This document shows positions 38,801-51,134 of a DNA stretch of 64,000 nt, piece by piece; positions within the stretch are counted from its first letter, which is position 1, and each line of letters starts with the position of its first letter. The notes below the pieces were generated by a model, which ran no database searches, was not told the origin of the DNA, and saw nothing but the letters and a program-made list of their open reading frames with translations. The DNA comes from Amphirosellinia nigrospora (lineage: Eukaryota > Ascomycota > Sordariomycetes > Xylariales > Xylariaceae), in NCBI GenBank assembly GCA_004123355.1, contig SCHM01000002.1:3569569-3633568 (forward strand), given 5' to 3'. The position numbers and the translations under genes are program-made.

Positions 38801-39718
38801 ATTAAGCTATTTTATTAAACATATAATATTTATCCCGTATATTTTTAGCTTTTTAAAGTATATACGCTATTAAAGTTTTCGTATAAATATTATATAATAA
38901 TATATATTATATTTCGGTAGCTTTTATTGCTTTCGATAAATATTTTAATAAATATTTAAATATTTAAAAATACTTTTTAATATTTTTAATAACTATATTA
39001 ATACTATAAACAATATAGTTATTAAGTATATTAAATAATATAATATATTATAAACTATTAAATTATTAAAATCTTTTATATAATAATATTTAAAATAAAT
39101 TAAAACTAATAGTTATAGTTTTTTTATTAATTTAAAACAAATAAATTTCTTAAAAAAAACTAAAAAAATATTATAATAAAAACTTAAATAAAAACTAAAA
39201 CCGCAATTACGCACTATTTAATAAACAATAATACGTTATTAACTTAATTTAGATTAATAAAACAGAAAAAAAAAAAAGCAAAAAAAATACGTAAAACGAT
39301 ATAAAAAACAAAAAAAACTAGGAAAGTAATAAAGAAAAAAAAAAAAAATCTTATACCAAGGCAATATATTATATAATTACTTATATAAAGTTTTAGTCTA
39401 GCGATTATTATAAAATATATAAAGCTATAATTAAATATTTAATATTTTAACTATTTTATTTTTATATTTTAACCGTTTTTTTTACGTTAATATAAATATA
39501 TTTATTTTAAAGTTTAAAAATATTTAAGTTTTTATTTTTTTTGCTTCGTTAAAATATATAAAAAAAGCTATTATAATTAACATTAAAAAATTAAACAAAC
39601 TATATTATTTATACGCGTATAGTTTAATCTATTATATAATACTTTAACTATTATTTTTGCTATAAAAGCTAATAAAATATTAACTTATTTAACGTTAAAA
39701 TTTATGCTTTTTCTAGCA

Positions 39719-39822
39719 ACACAATAGCAATAGTAATAGCAATAGCAATAATAACAACAATAGTAATAATAATAACAACAACAATAATAACAATAATAAT
39801 AATAGCAATATAATAATAGCTT
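39719..39822 (+). repeat. Trinucleotide array (CAA/CAATAG/AAT)
   Basis: Mixed AAT, AAC and AGC-AAT triplets, richer in C than the surroundings and retaining CpA. A shorter AAT/AAC array follows at 39,899-39,934. CpA survival suggests expansion after the RIP episode. Confidence 0.8.
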
Positions 39823-40334
39823 AATTAAACTAAGGCTTTATTTTTAATATGTTATATTACCGTTTATTATTTATATATACGTATTTAAAAATATATAGAT
39901 TTATAATAATAATAATAATAACAATAATAATAATAAAAAAGCTTGCTAAACTATAATTCGGTTATTAATAAATATATAATTGTTTTCTTTTTAAATATAT
40001 ATATTTATAATATTATTTTTAATAAAAAATGTTTACTATAAAGCTAAAATAATTCGATTAATAAAGTTCCGACCGTTTATTTTATATATACGTTTAAACA
40101 AAAAAATAAAAAGTTTTACTAAAATAAACCTTTTATTAAAAGTTTATTTATTATATATAAAAAATATAAAGTTTTTTTTTATTATATAGTTTTTATTTAT
40201 TATTTTAAAACTTTATTATAATTAATAAAATAATAAAAAATAATTAAATTAAAAACTAAAATAAGTTTATTTTAAATATAATATAGCTTTTGTTTTATTT
40301 TATTGTTTAAAAAACATATTTTATTTTATTTTAG

Positions 40335-40790
40335 CTTAATTATTTAGTATATAAATAAAAAATATTTTAAAATAACGAAAATAAACAAAATATAAAAAAA
40401 AACTTTAATATTTAAAACTTTAATGTTTAAAAAGCGCTTTTACTTTACTATTTAAAAAATATATTCTATTTTATTTTTAGCTTAACTACTTAAAATAAAA
40501 CAAAAAATACTTTAAAATAGCAAAAATAAAACAAAACATAAAAAAAACTTTAATATTTAAAACTTTAATATTTAAAAAACGCTTTTATTTTACTATTTAA
40601 AAAATATATATTCTATTTTATTTTAGCTTAACTACTTAAAACCAAACAAAAAATACTTTAAAGCAATAATAATAAAACAAAATATAAAAAAAACTTTAAT
40701 ATTTAAATAGCGCTTATATTTTATTTTAGCTTAACCACTTAAAACAAAACAAAAATACTATTAAAATAACAAATACTTAAAAAATAATAT
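40335..40790 (+). repeat. Tandem array, unit ~145 bp, about three to four copies
   Basis: TTTTAGCTTAA-TACTTAAAA recurs with AGCTTA at 40335, 40479, 40625 and 40728. Units also share ACTTTAATATTTAAAACTTT and a TACTTTAAAATA block; the last unit is shortened. Minisatellite fossil in the AT isochore. Confidence 0.75.
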
Positions 40791-40848
40791 ATTAATTAAC
40801 AATATATAATATTATATTCGAAAATTTATTTTTAATAATATATATGCT

Positions 40849-40852
<4 letters not shown>

Positions 40853-40874
<22 letters not shown>
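40853..40874 (+). repeat. (TA)n microsatellite
   Basis: Uninterrupted TA dinucleotides, about eleven units, inside the isochore. Confidence 0.85.
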
Positions 40875-40880
<6 letters not shown>

Positions 40881-41059
40881 AAAAAATTATATATAAAAAT
40901 ATAATTATTGTTTTATTATTAATTAGTTTTTACTTATAACTTATAATTTAACTATATTAATATTATATATTTTTTAAACCTTTTAATATAAAAGCGAATT
41001 TTTTTATAAAACATATTTAACGTTGCGTTATTAATTACTTTTAAATATTATAATATTGA

Positions 41060-41272
41060 TATGGTGAAGTATGGGTAGAATTTGTATATTGAAAAGAGAT
41101 GGAGACGAAGTCTCCAGATCTATGTGAATTCTACAGGTCTAAATAATATTTGTGTGTGTGTGTGTGTGTGGCGAAGCCACACGCACAGACCAGGCGCCAG
41201 CCACCGGTGGCTGGTGCGCGCCGCGCAGTGTGTGCGCGTACGCGCACACCCCTTGCCCGCGCGTATCAAATA
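41060..41272. other. GC-retaining island with nested palindromes
   Basis: About 210 bp that keep CpA and TpG inside RIP-ravaged DNA, so it arrived after RIP or was never duplicated. It is packed with perfect inverted repeats: GGAGAC-GAA-GTCTCC (41101-41115), GTGTGGC-GAA-GCCACAC (41166-41182) beside a TG microsatellite, CCAGCCACCGGTGGCTGG (41197-41214) and a 20-bp GTGTGCGCGTACGCGCACAC (41230-41249); an outer pair GTAGAATT/AATTCTAC encloses the first. A 68-codon frame crosses it only because of the TG run. It may be a solo terminal repeat of a fossil retroelement or a structured non-coding unit. Confidence 0.6.
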
Positions 41273-41411
41273 TATTTATAATAAATAGTTTATTTAAATT
41301 ATAACTAAAATATAGTTTTATTTAAGCTATAAAACTAAAGAAATATATTAGCTAGCTAATATATAAGCTTAGCTATAGTTTATTTATATATAATATATTA
41401 ATAAGCTATTT

Positions 41412-41520
41412 ATTTATAGCAATTAATATAAAGGCATAAAAAATTAATATAAAAGTATGACCTTAAAAAAGCATAACTTTTTTAGCCTTTTTATTAGTTT
41501 AAAAATTAATTGTTAGTATT
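41412..41520 (+). repeat. Repeat R4, copy 1 (inverted to 48,985-49,105)
   Basis: Blocks AGCAATTAATATAAAGGC, AATTAATA, AAAAGCAT-type and TTTTTATTAGTT-AAA recur as reverse complement near 49 kb. About 110 bp are recognisable; the pair encloses about 7.5 kb. Confidence 0.55.
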
Positions 41521-44500
41521 TTTTATTGCTTTTTATTTTAGTTTATATTTTTTAGCAACTTTTTGTTCTAGATTTAATTATATATTTTTATATAATCGCG
41601 CGAAGTTTTTAAATCGCGCTTTTTTATAATAAATTTACGATTTTTTTTATTTTATAATTATTATTAAAATATTAATAATTTTTACGATTTTTATTTTTAT
41701 ACTATTATTCGGAATTATAATTTATTTTATTAAACTATATTTTAGCTTATTTTTTTTAAGCTATTTTGTAGCCGATTTTTTATTTTAAATAATTTGCTAT
41801 ATTATTAAAAAAAATAATATATATTATATTAATCTTTTTTTCGACTATTTTTACTATAAAATCGATCGTATATATTAAATATTATTACGTTAATATTTTT
41901 AATAAATAATATAATATTAATATTTCGGCTTATTATAAGTTTAATAATAATAACGCGTTAATAACTTTTTTAGTTTTTATTCTTACGTATTTAATACTAT
42001 TTTTAGCTTTTTTGGCCGTAAAAAATTTACTAAGCTAACTAAATTATATATTATAATTAGCCTATATTTTAATATTTATTTTTATTATAAACTTAATATA
42101 ACGTTTGTATTTATGCTTATATTTAGCCCAATAAAAAAGCAAATATATTTTAGCTAGCTTTTTAGCTTTATTTATATATTTTATAGATAATTAATAATTT
42201 ACCGAACTATTATTTTTTATAATAATAAAAAAAAGTTTAAATTGTTTTCCGAATTATTAAAAAAATTATAAAAAAACCGGCGATTATCCGTAAATTTATT
42301 ATAGTTATATAAATATATATATTAATAGTAAAAAATATAAAAATTATTATTATTAAATTTTTTAATAGTTATAATTTTTGCTTTTTTATTTATTATTTTA
42401 TATATTTTAAAAAGTTTAATATTATATTTGTTTATTTTATAGCTTATTAAATAAAAATCCTATAAGTATTTTTGCTAAAGTTAACTTAACTAACTAAAAT
42501 AATATTAAAACAATTAAATATTTTATTAGCTAATTAACGTTTTTTATTTTTATATATAAATTAAATGCTTATTTATTTATTTATTATATTTAATATATTT
42601 TCGTTATATTAATTAGTTTATAAAAACTAATAATTTTAAAATTATTATAATATAGCTATAAATATAAATAACGTTTAATTTAATTTTTAATATAATATAA
42701 CTAGTTTAAAAAACCTAAAAAAGCTAAAAGTAATAAAATTTATTAATAAAAATCTAAAACAAATTATTAATAAATAATTGTTATAAAATCTTTAAACTAA
42801 AATAATTAGTTTTTATAACCTATAAAAATAAAAATATTATAAATATAATTATAGCTTAAGCTTAAATCTTTTAGTATATTTATTTTATTAGCAGCTTATT
42901 ATTATTATATAAAACATTATTATAATTATTAATTGCTATATTAATATATAAGCTTATAATATATAAAATATTATCGAAAAATAATATAAAAAATTTATTT
43001 TTACGTAATAAAATATTTATAATATTTAAAGCTTTATTTAATAAAAACGTTTTAATAAATATAACTTAACTATAGCTTTAATTAAAATATTTAACTAAAA
43101 ATAAGTTCTTTATATAATAAAATAAAAATAAAAAATAAATTCTATTTAATTAAATTAGTTTAAATTTTTTTATATTATATTAAAATATAAAAATAATTTC
43201 TATAAATTTTAAACTTCGATATAATATATAAAACTAACCGATTTAAGCTTTTTTGTTTTAAGCAACTAATTAAACCTATTTAAAAACTGTTTTAATACTA
43301 CGTTTAATTTTATTAATAATAAAAAAAAAAAAAGCTTTGTTTTTAAAAAAAAAATCGCAAGCTTATAAAATAATCTAATATATACTTGCTATATATTATA
43401 ATAACTAATTATAATAAAATAATAAAAGCCGTATTAAATAACTAGTTTTTGTTCGTTTAGCAGTAGCTTTATATATATTATATTAATTTAAACGTTTTAT
43501 TTTAAACTAAATAAAAATAAATAAATAATCGTATTAATAATAATAACTTTAATATTAATAATAAAAATAATATTATTATTATTAGCCGCTAGCTATAAAT
43601 TAAGCTTATTTAATAAATATTTTATTATTAAAAATGCTATTTTTAGTAATAATAAAATCTTTTATATTTATAAAAGCGTTTTTATACTATAAAAAAAATA
43701 ATATTCGCTAAAACTAAAGCTACGTATAAAAAAGTATAAATTAAACTTTGCTAAAAGTTTAACAACTAATAATTTATTTTTAATACGTATATAAAATTAT
43801 ATTATTTAAATTATAATAAATATAATATTTTATTTAAAAATATTTTAACTTTAATATTAAAATTATTTTTAATATTAAAATAAATAATAATAATATTAAA
43901 ACTACTTTTTAAATAATATAAGTTATTTATATAGCTTTATTACTTATATATAAAAAATAATATTTAATTAAAAGCGTAATTTTAAACAAACTTATGCTTA
44001 AAACAAAATCCTAATATAATATAAATATTTATAAAACTTTAAATTATTTAAATAAACTTTTAAAAATTATATTATCGAAAGCTTTAAATTTTATCGCTAA
44101 ATAATATTATATTGCTCGTAAATTAATACTAACTAATAATAACTTTTTTTTAGCAAATATAAAAGCTTATATTAATAATTATTTAGTTATTATTAAGCTA
44201 AAATCTTATACGCCTATAATATTTATACTAAACTATTAAATAAAACTTTATTTAATAAATATAATATATATTTTTATTAGTAGCTATAAAAATCGTTATT
44301 AAATAATTTATACTAGCGAATTTAAAACTTTAAAATTATTATTAACTTTTATAGTCGCTTTAAAAATACTTTAAACGTATCTTTAATAGCTTTGTTATTT
44401 TAATAAATATATTATAATTAGCTAGCTAATTAAAAAGTAAAGATAAAATCGCTTAAAAATAATTAAACAAATTAATTATAATTAAACTAGAATAAAAAAT

Positions 44501-44794
44501 ATTTATAATATAATAATATAAATATTAATAATAGCTTATTTACGTAGCGCTAAATATATAATTAAGCAAAACTTAGTATTAAAAAATAACTAATAATAAA
44601 GCTACTAAGCGCTAGTTATAGCTTAATATTTAAAAGCAAAAAAATTAATAAAACTAAAATAAGTCTATTTTTACTGTTTTATATTTGCTATTATATATAT
44701 ATAGCTAAAAGCGTTAATTTATATAAATATAAAGATTTTATTACTTTTTATTCGTTTTTTTCAAGGATTTTATATATATTATTATATATATAAA

Positions 44795-45350
44795 ATTTTA
44801 CTTTTTTTTTGTTTGTTTATTACCTTTTTTTGTTTGTTTTATTATTTTTTTTTGTTTATTTATTATTTTTGTTCGTTTATTTAGTTATTTTTTGTTTATT
44901 TATTAGTTGCCTTTTGTTTGTTTGTTTAGTTATTTTTTATTCGTTTAAGTTATTTTTGTTTGTTTATTTAATTATTTTTTATTCGTTTGTTTTATTGCTT
45001 TTTATTTATTTATTTTGTTATTTTTTATTTGTTTGTTTTATCGCTTTTTATTGTTTATTTTATTGTTTTTTATTTGTTTGTTTATTACCTTTTATTTGTT
45101 TATTTATTACCTTTTGTTCGTTTGTTTTATTATTTTTTATTTGTTTTTTTTAAAAACTTTATATATATTATTATATATAAAATTTCGTTGCTTTTTTTTC
45201 GTTTTTTTCGAGGATTTTTCGTTACTTTTTCCTCGTTTTTTTCGAAGACTTTACGTTATATTTTGCTTATTTTTTTCGAAAACTTTACATATATTATATA
45301 TATATAAAAGTTTTATTATTTTTATTTATTTTCTTCGAAAACTTTAAATT
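44795..45350 (+). repeat. T-rich minisatellite (GTTTGTTTATTATTTTT family)
   Basis: Roughly 20-30-bp units of GTTTGTTT/GTTTATTT followed by ATTATTTTTT or TATTGCTTTTTAT, then units of TTTTTTTCGAAGACTTTA type from ~45,200. All three frames stay open for about 100 codons of Phe, Leu, Tyr and Ile purely because the unit has no stop; I do not call a gene. Confidence 0.8.
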
Positions 45351-45559
45351 AAATAAATACTTAATTATTATTTAGCCTTTTTTAGTATAATTTAATAATT
45401 TTAGCTAATTATTGCTTTAAAAAATAAATGCTAGATTATTATAATATAAATATAAATTTTTTAATCTTAGCGTATTATTGCTTTTTACTTCTATTTTTTT
45501 ATTTTTTAAACCGCCTTATATTCTGCTACAATTGTTATTTTTATATAAAAAAAACTTTA

Positions 45560-46560
45560 TTATAATTATTAAATATTAAAACGCTTATAACTATTATTTA
45601 TTCGAAATAACTTTTAATAAATAACTACTATTTTAGCTTTATTTATAACGTTTATCGGTATTAGCTATATATTATTTACTATATTTATAATCTTTTATTT
45701 TTTTTAATTTTTTTAGGCCAAACTATTTATTTATAATTTTAAAATATTATTTAGCTTTATAATATTATTATATTATTAACTAAACAGCTTTGCTTAATTA
45801 ATAATATATAATACGCCTGTTTAATAGTTTAATATTCTTTATAACTATTTTTATAGCTAGCTTATAACTATTGTTACGTTTAAAGCTTTAATATTATTAT
45901 AATTAACTACTTTATATTTCTAGCTTTAAACCTATTTATTACTATATAATAAACAATTATTAAATATTTTATACCGCTATTTTATATTTATTTAATCGGT
46001 TTATACTATTATTAAAAATATTAACGAATTATTTAATTTATTATAAATATAAATATTTATAACGTTAAATAAACATACTATAAAAATTATTTATTATATT
46101 ATATATTAAATCGAATATAGCTGCTATTATATCGACTATTTTTAAAATAACTATTATTATAACTAACTTTATTTTTTTTATTAAGCTTTAAAATATTTTA
46201 TAAAAAAAAAAATATAATCGTTTATTATATAATATTTATAATATAGCATTTATTATTAATTATTTTAAATATAAATTAACTAAATATATTTATTAAATAT
46301 AATAGTTTTATTAATAGCTACATATAAAAAAGTTCTAAAAAACTATTTATTTTAATATAAATATTCTAATATTAGCTATTTTTTTATACTAGCGTTTTAA
46401 TTAATTTAGTATATATCGATTTTCGATTAAAATATTCGGTTAATAATAAATTTAATTAAAAAATAATAATAAATACTATAAACGTTTTTAATTAATATTA
46501 AAACAACTTATAAATAATATAATTAAATAATAAAATATAAACAAATATACTTAAAAATAT
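45560..46560 (+). repeat. Repeat R3, copy 1
   Basis: Direct, diverged duplicate of 47,140-47,970. Shared blocks include TTTTAGCTTTATTTATA-CG, ACTATTTATTTATAATTT, AGCTTTGCTTAATTAATAAT and ATTTATTATTAATTATTTTA. RIP-mutated fossil; family not identifiable. Confidence 0.68.
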
Positions 46561-46984
46561 AAGTTTAAATCTTACTATTATTTAAAATAAGTTTTATATT
46601 TAAAAAACTAGAAAATATTTTTTATATATATTAAACATTTAAAAACAATATTTTATTATACTAATATAAGCTTTATTATTAAACTAACTTTATATTATAT
46701 TTAAAGCTAGCTAATTTAATTTTTATTAAATATTATAATTATTTTTATAATATTATTATATTAAAAAAATATATAATAAATATTTATTATAAAAAAATAT
46801 ATAGTATATTTTTAGTATATATTTAAAAGTAGTAGTTATGCAAAAAACTATAAGCTTATTGCGCATAAAAATCATAGTTCTAAAAAAATATATATAATAA
46901 ATATTTATATATATAAGAAATATGTAATAATTATATAAAAACTATATAATTATTAAATATAAAAGTTATAATACTAATAAAGCT

Positions 46985-47030
46985 ACGCGCAATTATAAAT
47001 ACTTTCCCCCCTTTTTTATTAAGACTTTTT
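46985..47030 (+). other. Small non-RIP patch with C-run
   Basis: ACTTTCCCCCCTTTTTTATT marks a short G+C-retaining stretch leading into the C-rich tract 50 bp downstream. No gene. Confidence 0.5.
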
Positions 47031-47072
47031 CTTTTTTTTTTTTTTTTTTCAGCTTTTAAGCTACTACGCTTA

Positions 47073-47099
47073 CCGCCGCCGCCCCCCGCCCCCGCCCCC
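47073..47099 (-). other. C-rich tract, G-quadruplex-capable on the minus strand
   Basis: Twenty-seven bases of only C and G: CCG triplets, then C6, G, C5, G, C5. The minus strand thus has three G-runs of five or six plus GGCGGCGG, enough for a two- or three-tier G-quadruplex. All C are in CpC or CpG steps, which RIP spares, so survival in the isochore is explicable. Confidence 0.8.
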
Positions 47100-47139
47100 T
47101 AGTACTTTTCTAAATATAATTTTAAACATAAACTATTTA

Positions 47140-47970
47140 ATTATTAAAAATTAATATATTTATAGCCGTTTTTTAATTCGAATTATAATTTTAAATAAAT
47201 AACTTATATTTTAGCTTTATTTATAGCGTTTATTAGCGTTAGCTATATATTTTTATAATATATATAATCCTTTTAATCTTTTAATATTTTTAAGCTTAGC
47301 TATTTATTTATAATTTCTTAAATATTTTTAGCTTATAATATATTATATTATTAATTAAGTAGCTTTGCTTAATTAATAATATATATATTTATTTAATAGT
47401 CTAGCTTATTTTATAACTATTATTAGCATATTATTAGTATTTTATATTTAAGCTTAATATAGCTATAATTAATTGTTCTTTTTTTTTATACTAATATTTT
47501 AAATTAATTATAGCTACTATTATGTTTTATATATAAATAAAAAATTACCGCTAATAATTTTATTAATTTTATAAAACTTTAAAAATATTTTAAAAAAAAA
47601 TTAAAAATATATTTATTTTATTTATATAATATTATAATATAATATTTATTATTAATTATTTTATATATAAATCGATTAAAATATTCTAGCTAAAAAGTAT
47701 AGCTTTATTAATAATTACGCTGTTAAATAGTTTTAAGCTGTTTTTTTAGCTTTAAAACGTATAAAAAATCCTATTTTTTTGCAACTAATACCTCCTAACA
47801 AATTATCGCCCGTATTATTAACTATATAGTTAATAATAAAATTAAATAAAAAAATAATTATAGCTATTATAATAAAACGTAAATAAGCTAAAAATATTTA
47901 TTAATATATATATTTAAATAGTTAAAAGCAAGCTTAAATGCTTGAGTATATAAGTTTAATTCTTATTATA
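47140..47970 (+). repeat. Repeat R3, copy 2
   Basis: Same orientation as copy 1, about 1.57 kb further on. The C-rich tract lies between the two copies. Near its end is a T-arm-like motif (ATAAG-TTTAATT-CTTAT) that recurs at 48.1 kb. Confidence 0.68.
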
Positions 47971-48320
47971 TAGTATAAATATTTTTTTAGCTAAAATAAA
48001 TATAAAATAGTATAATTTAATATTTAGTAGTACTTTTTAATTATATAAACCGAATATTTATCTATATATCCAACTAGTTAAAAATAAGCTTAAGTGCTTA
48101 AATATATAAGTTTAATTCTTATTATATATAATAATAATTATTCGGTTCGATATAAATAAAATAAAATAATTACTTAGTAAAAAAATTAATAAATTCTTTA
48201 TTTAATAAATATAATATATATTATTATAATTATATAAAAATATTTATTTTAAATTATTTCGTAATTTTATTATTATTTAACTAAAGTTATAATATAATTT
48301 ATAATAACTATTATTTTACT

Positions 48321-48790
48321 AAAATTATAACGCGATTTTACGCTTTTACTACTATTTAATTAAAATTATAACGTGATTTTATAATACGCTATTATTTTAT
48401 TAAAATTATAACGCGATTTTACGTTTTTATTATATTTAACTAAAGTTATAACGTAATTTTATAATACGCTACTATTTTATTAAAATTATAACGTAATTTG
48501 CGCTTTTACTATTATTTAACTAAAATTATAATATAATTTTATAATACGTTACTATTTAATTAAAGTTATAATACAATTTTTATAGTTATTTAATTAAAAG
48601 TTTTATAATCTTATAATACGCCACTATTTAACTAAAATTATAACGCGATCTCATAATACACTACTATTTAACTAAAGTTATAACGCGATTTTATAATATA
48701 CTATTATTTAACTAAAATTATAATATAATTTACGGTTATTAATTAAAAGCTTTATAATTTCGTAATATATTACTATTTAATTATAATTAC
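48321..48790 (+). repeat. 40-bp minisatellite
   Basis: AAAATTATAACGCGATTTTA-type units begin at 48321, 48362, 48402, 48442, 48482, 48522 and 48562, a period of 40 bp; further diverged units run to about 48,790. Each carries ATAACGCGA, ATAACGTAA or ATAATATAA, so CpG positions decay in parallel. About ten units in all. Confidence 0.85.
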
Positions 48791-48984
48791 TAAACAATAT
48801 AATAATATATATACTATTATAATATAGTTCATAATATATTAATTAATAATAACTTAAAATATTTTAAAATAGCTTTAAATTAAATATAAGAATAAAACTA
48901 GCCGGCAATTATATTATATATATAAATATAACCGATCGGGCTATTATAATTATAATTAGTATAGTTAAGCTTTAAGTAAGCTAA

Positions 48985-49105
48985 TAAAATAAAAAGTACT
49001 ATAGGGCAAAATTTATATTTAACTAATAAAAAAATCATGCCCCTTTAAAGTTATACCCCGTATTAATTCTTTAGCCTTTATATTAATTGCTTTAATATAT
49101 ATAAT
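48985..49105 (-). repeat. Repeat R4, copy 2
   Basis: Reverse complement of 41,412-41,520 over about 110 bp. This copy keeps more C and G (GGGCAAAATT, ATGCCCCTTT, TACCCCGTATTAA) and so shows the less mutated state of the family. Confidence 0.55.
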
Positions 49106-49680
49106 AATAATAAAAATTAAAAATATTGCTAAATTATAACTTTAAAAATTAATAATAATTTTTATTACTATTTTAAAAAATTAGTTAATTAACACGTTTT
49201 AAAAATTTATATTAGCTAAAATAGTTTTAAAATTATATAGCTTTTATAAATTTTAACTTAAAACTAATATAGCTAAAATAATAATATGTTTAAAAAAACA
49301 AAAAAAACATATATAATAAAAACTAAATTATAAATTAAGTTTTTTAATAATAAATAATTAGCCTAAATATAAATATAAGCTTTAGCTTTAGTTTTAGCTT
49401 TAGCTTAAATTTAAACCTTAGCTTTATAAACTTAAATATAGCTTTATTTATTTATAAATAAACAATTTATTTAACAATTAATATATTTTAAATATTTTAA
49501 CTTACTAGCTTTTATATATTAGTTTTAATAGTTATATTATTATATTTTTATTTAACCTATTAAATGTTTATATAACTAGTTATTTTTTAGCTAATATAAC
49601 GTACTATATAATTATTCTAGCTATATAACTATCCTAGCTATTTTTTTTAACTTTTATACGATTATTATTTTTTTTTTTAT

Positions 49681-51134
49681 ATTTTAATAACTAATAATAA
49701 TATTATTATATAAAAAAAAATTTGGAGCATATTTTATAAGCTATTAAACGTAACGAAAATTTAATTTTTTAGCGCGCTATAAAAATCTATAATATTTTTG
49801 TACGATTTTTATTATTTATTAAGCTAGAATTTTTTTAAAGTTTTAAATATATTTATTAAAATACTAATTATTAAAATTTAAAAAAAAATTAATCGTATAA
49901 TATATATTTAATTTAAATTCGTAAAAAATTTTATTTAAATTAAATAATATTAAAAATATAATTAATTAATTATTACGTAAATATAATATATTATTTATTA
50001 AAGTTAATTAAGCTTTAAACTTTATATAATAATTATTTAAGTTTTAAACGTGTTTTAACTATTAAATTAATTATTAGTAAATTTTATATAAAAATCCCGA
50101 TAAATATTTAAAATAATTTAAATTTATATAAAATATAATTATAACTAAAAATATTTATAAAATAAATATTTATAACTTTAATAAATAAAGTTTATAATAA
50201 ACTAATATTATTTAAAATAATTATAATATTATATAAACGTTATAAATAATTAAAACTATTTAATAAAATAATTAAAAATAAATAATTATTATTTATTTAT
50301 TTTATTATATAACTATTTTATTTTATTATATATTATTTTAGCTAGGTTAATTTATTTATTATTTTTTTAATATAAAAATAGCTATTTATTAACCGATTAA
50401 AAAATTAAAATAATAAAAAACAATTAAACTATAAACGAAAAAAGTTTAAATTAAATTAAATATTTCGATTATTATATAATATATTATATAATAAATATTT
50501 ATTATTTTTTAATTTTAAATAACTATAAAAATTATTATTTTTTTAAATTTAAATTATATATTAAAAAATATAAAATTATTACTTTTTATATATTTGTTTA
50601 TTTATTATATAAATTTTAGCTTTTAAATATTAGTTATTTTAGTTTTTTAAAATAGTTATATAATAAATAAATCGATAAATTAGTTTAAGTTTATATTATT
50701 TATATTAAAAAAAATTTTTTTTACGTTATTTTATATTATATATAATATTATAATAATATTAGAAAATATTAAAAAAAACTTTTAAAAAGCTAGCTTTATT
50801 TTATATAATTTAAAATATATTATTTTATAATTTTTGTTTAAAAATTTAACTAAAATTTCTTTAAAATTATCTAATAAACTTTAAATTTAAAAGTTATAAA
50901 TACTTTATAACGTAAAAATATTAAATTATAAGCTTAATATATTAAATATAAAATCGTATAATATTAAAATAGTTTTTTTATAGTTGTTTTAAATATAATT
51001 AATTTAATTATAAAAAGAATAAATATATTAAATATTAAATTATATTATTTAATTTAAAATAGCTAAACTTTAAAAAAATAAATTATAAACTAAACTAACG
51101 TTATTATATAAAAAATAAACGGATTTAAATTAAA
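49681..51134 (+). repeat. Long dispersed repeat R1, copy 1
   Basis: About 1.45 kb collinear with 62,548-64,000 in direct orientation. Long shared blocks include ATTTATTAAAGTTAATTAAG, ATTAAATTAATTATTAG, AACTATTTTATTTTATTATA and TTATAAACTAAACTAA. Differences are mostly C/T and G/A, as RIP predicts. An unidentified fossil element, probably longer than the visible match. Confidence 0.85.

Noticed and set aside
41082-41288. 68-codon plus-strand frame through the 41-kb island
   Set aside because: It crosses a TG microsatellite and several palindromes and has no homology that I recognise; an island of foreign composition is the better description.
44809-45347. Overlapping ~110-codon frames rich in Phe, Leu and Tyr, membrane-protein-like
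   Set aside because: They are open in more than one phase because the underlying T-rich minisatellite unit has no stop codon. Composition, not selection, explains them.
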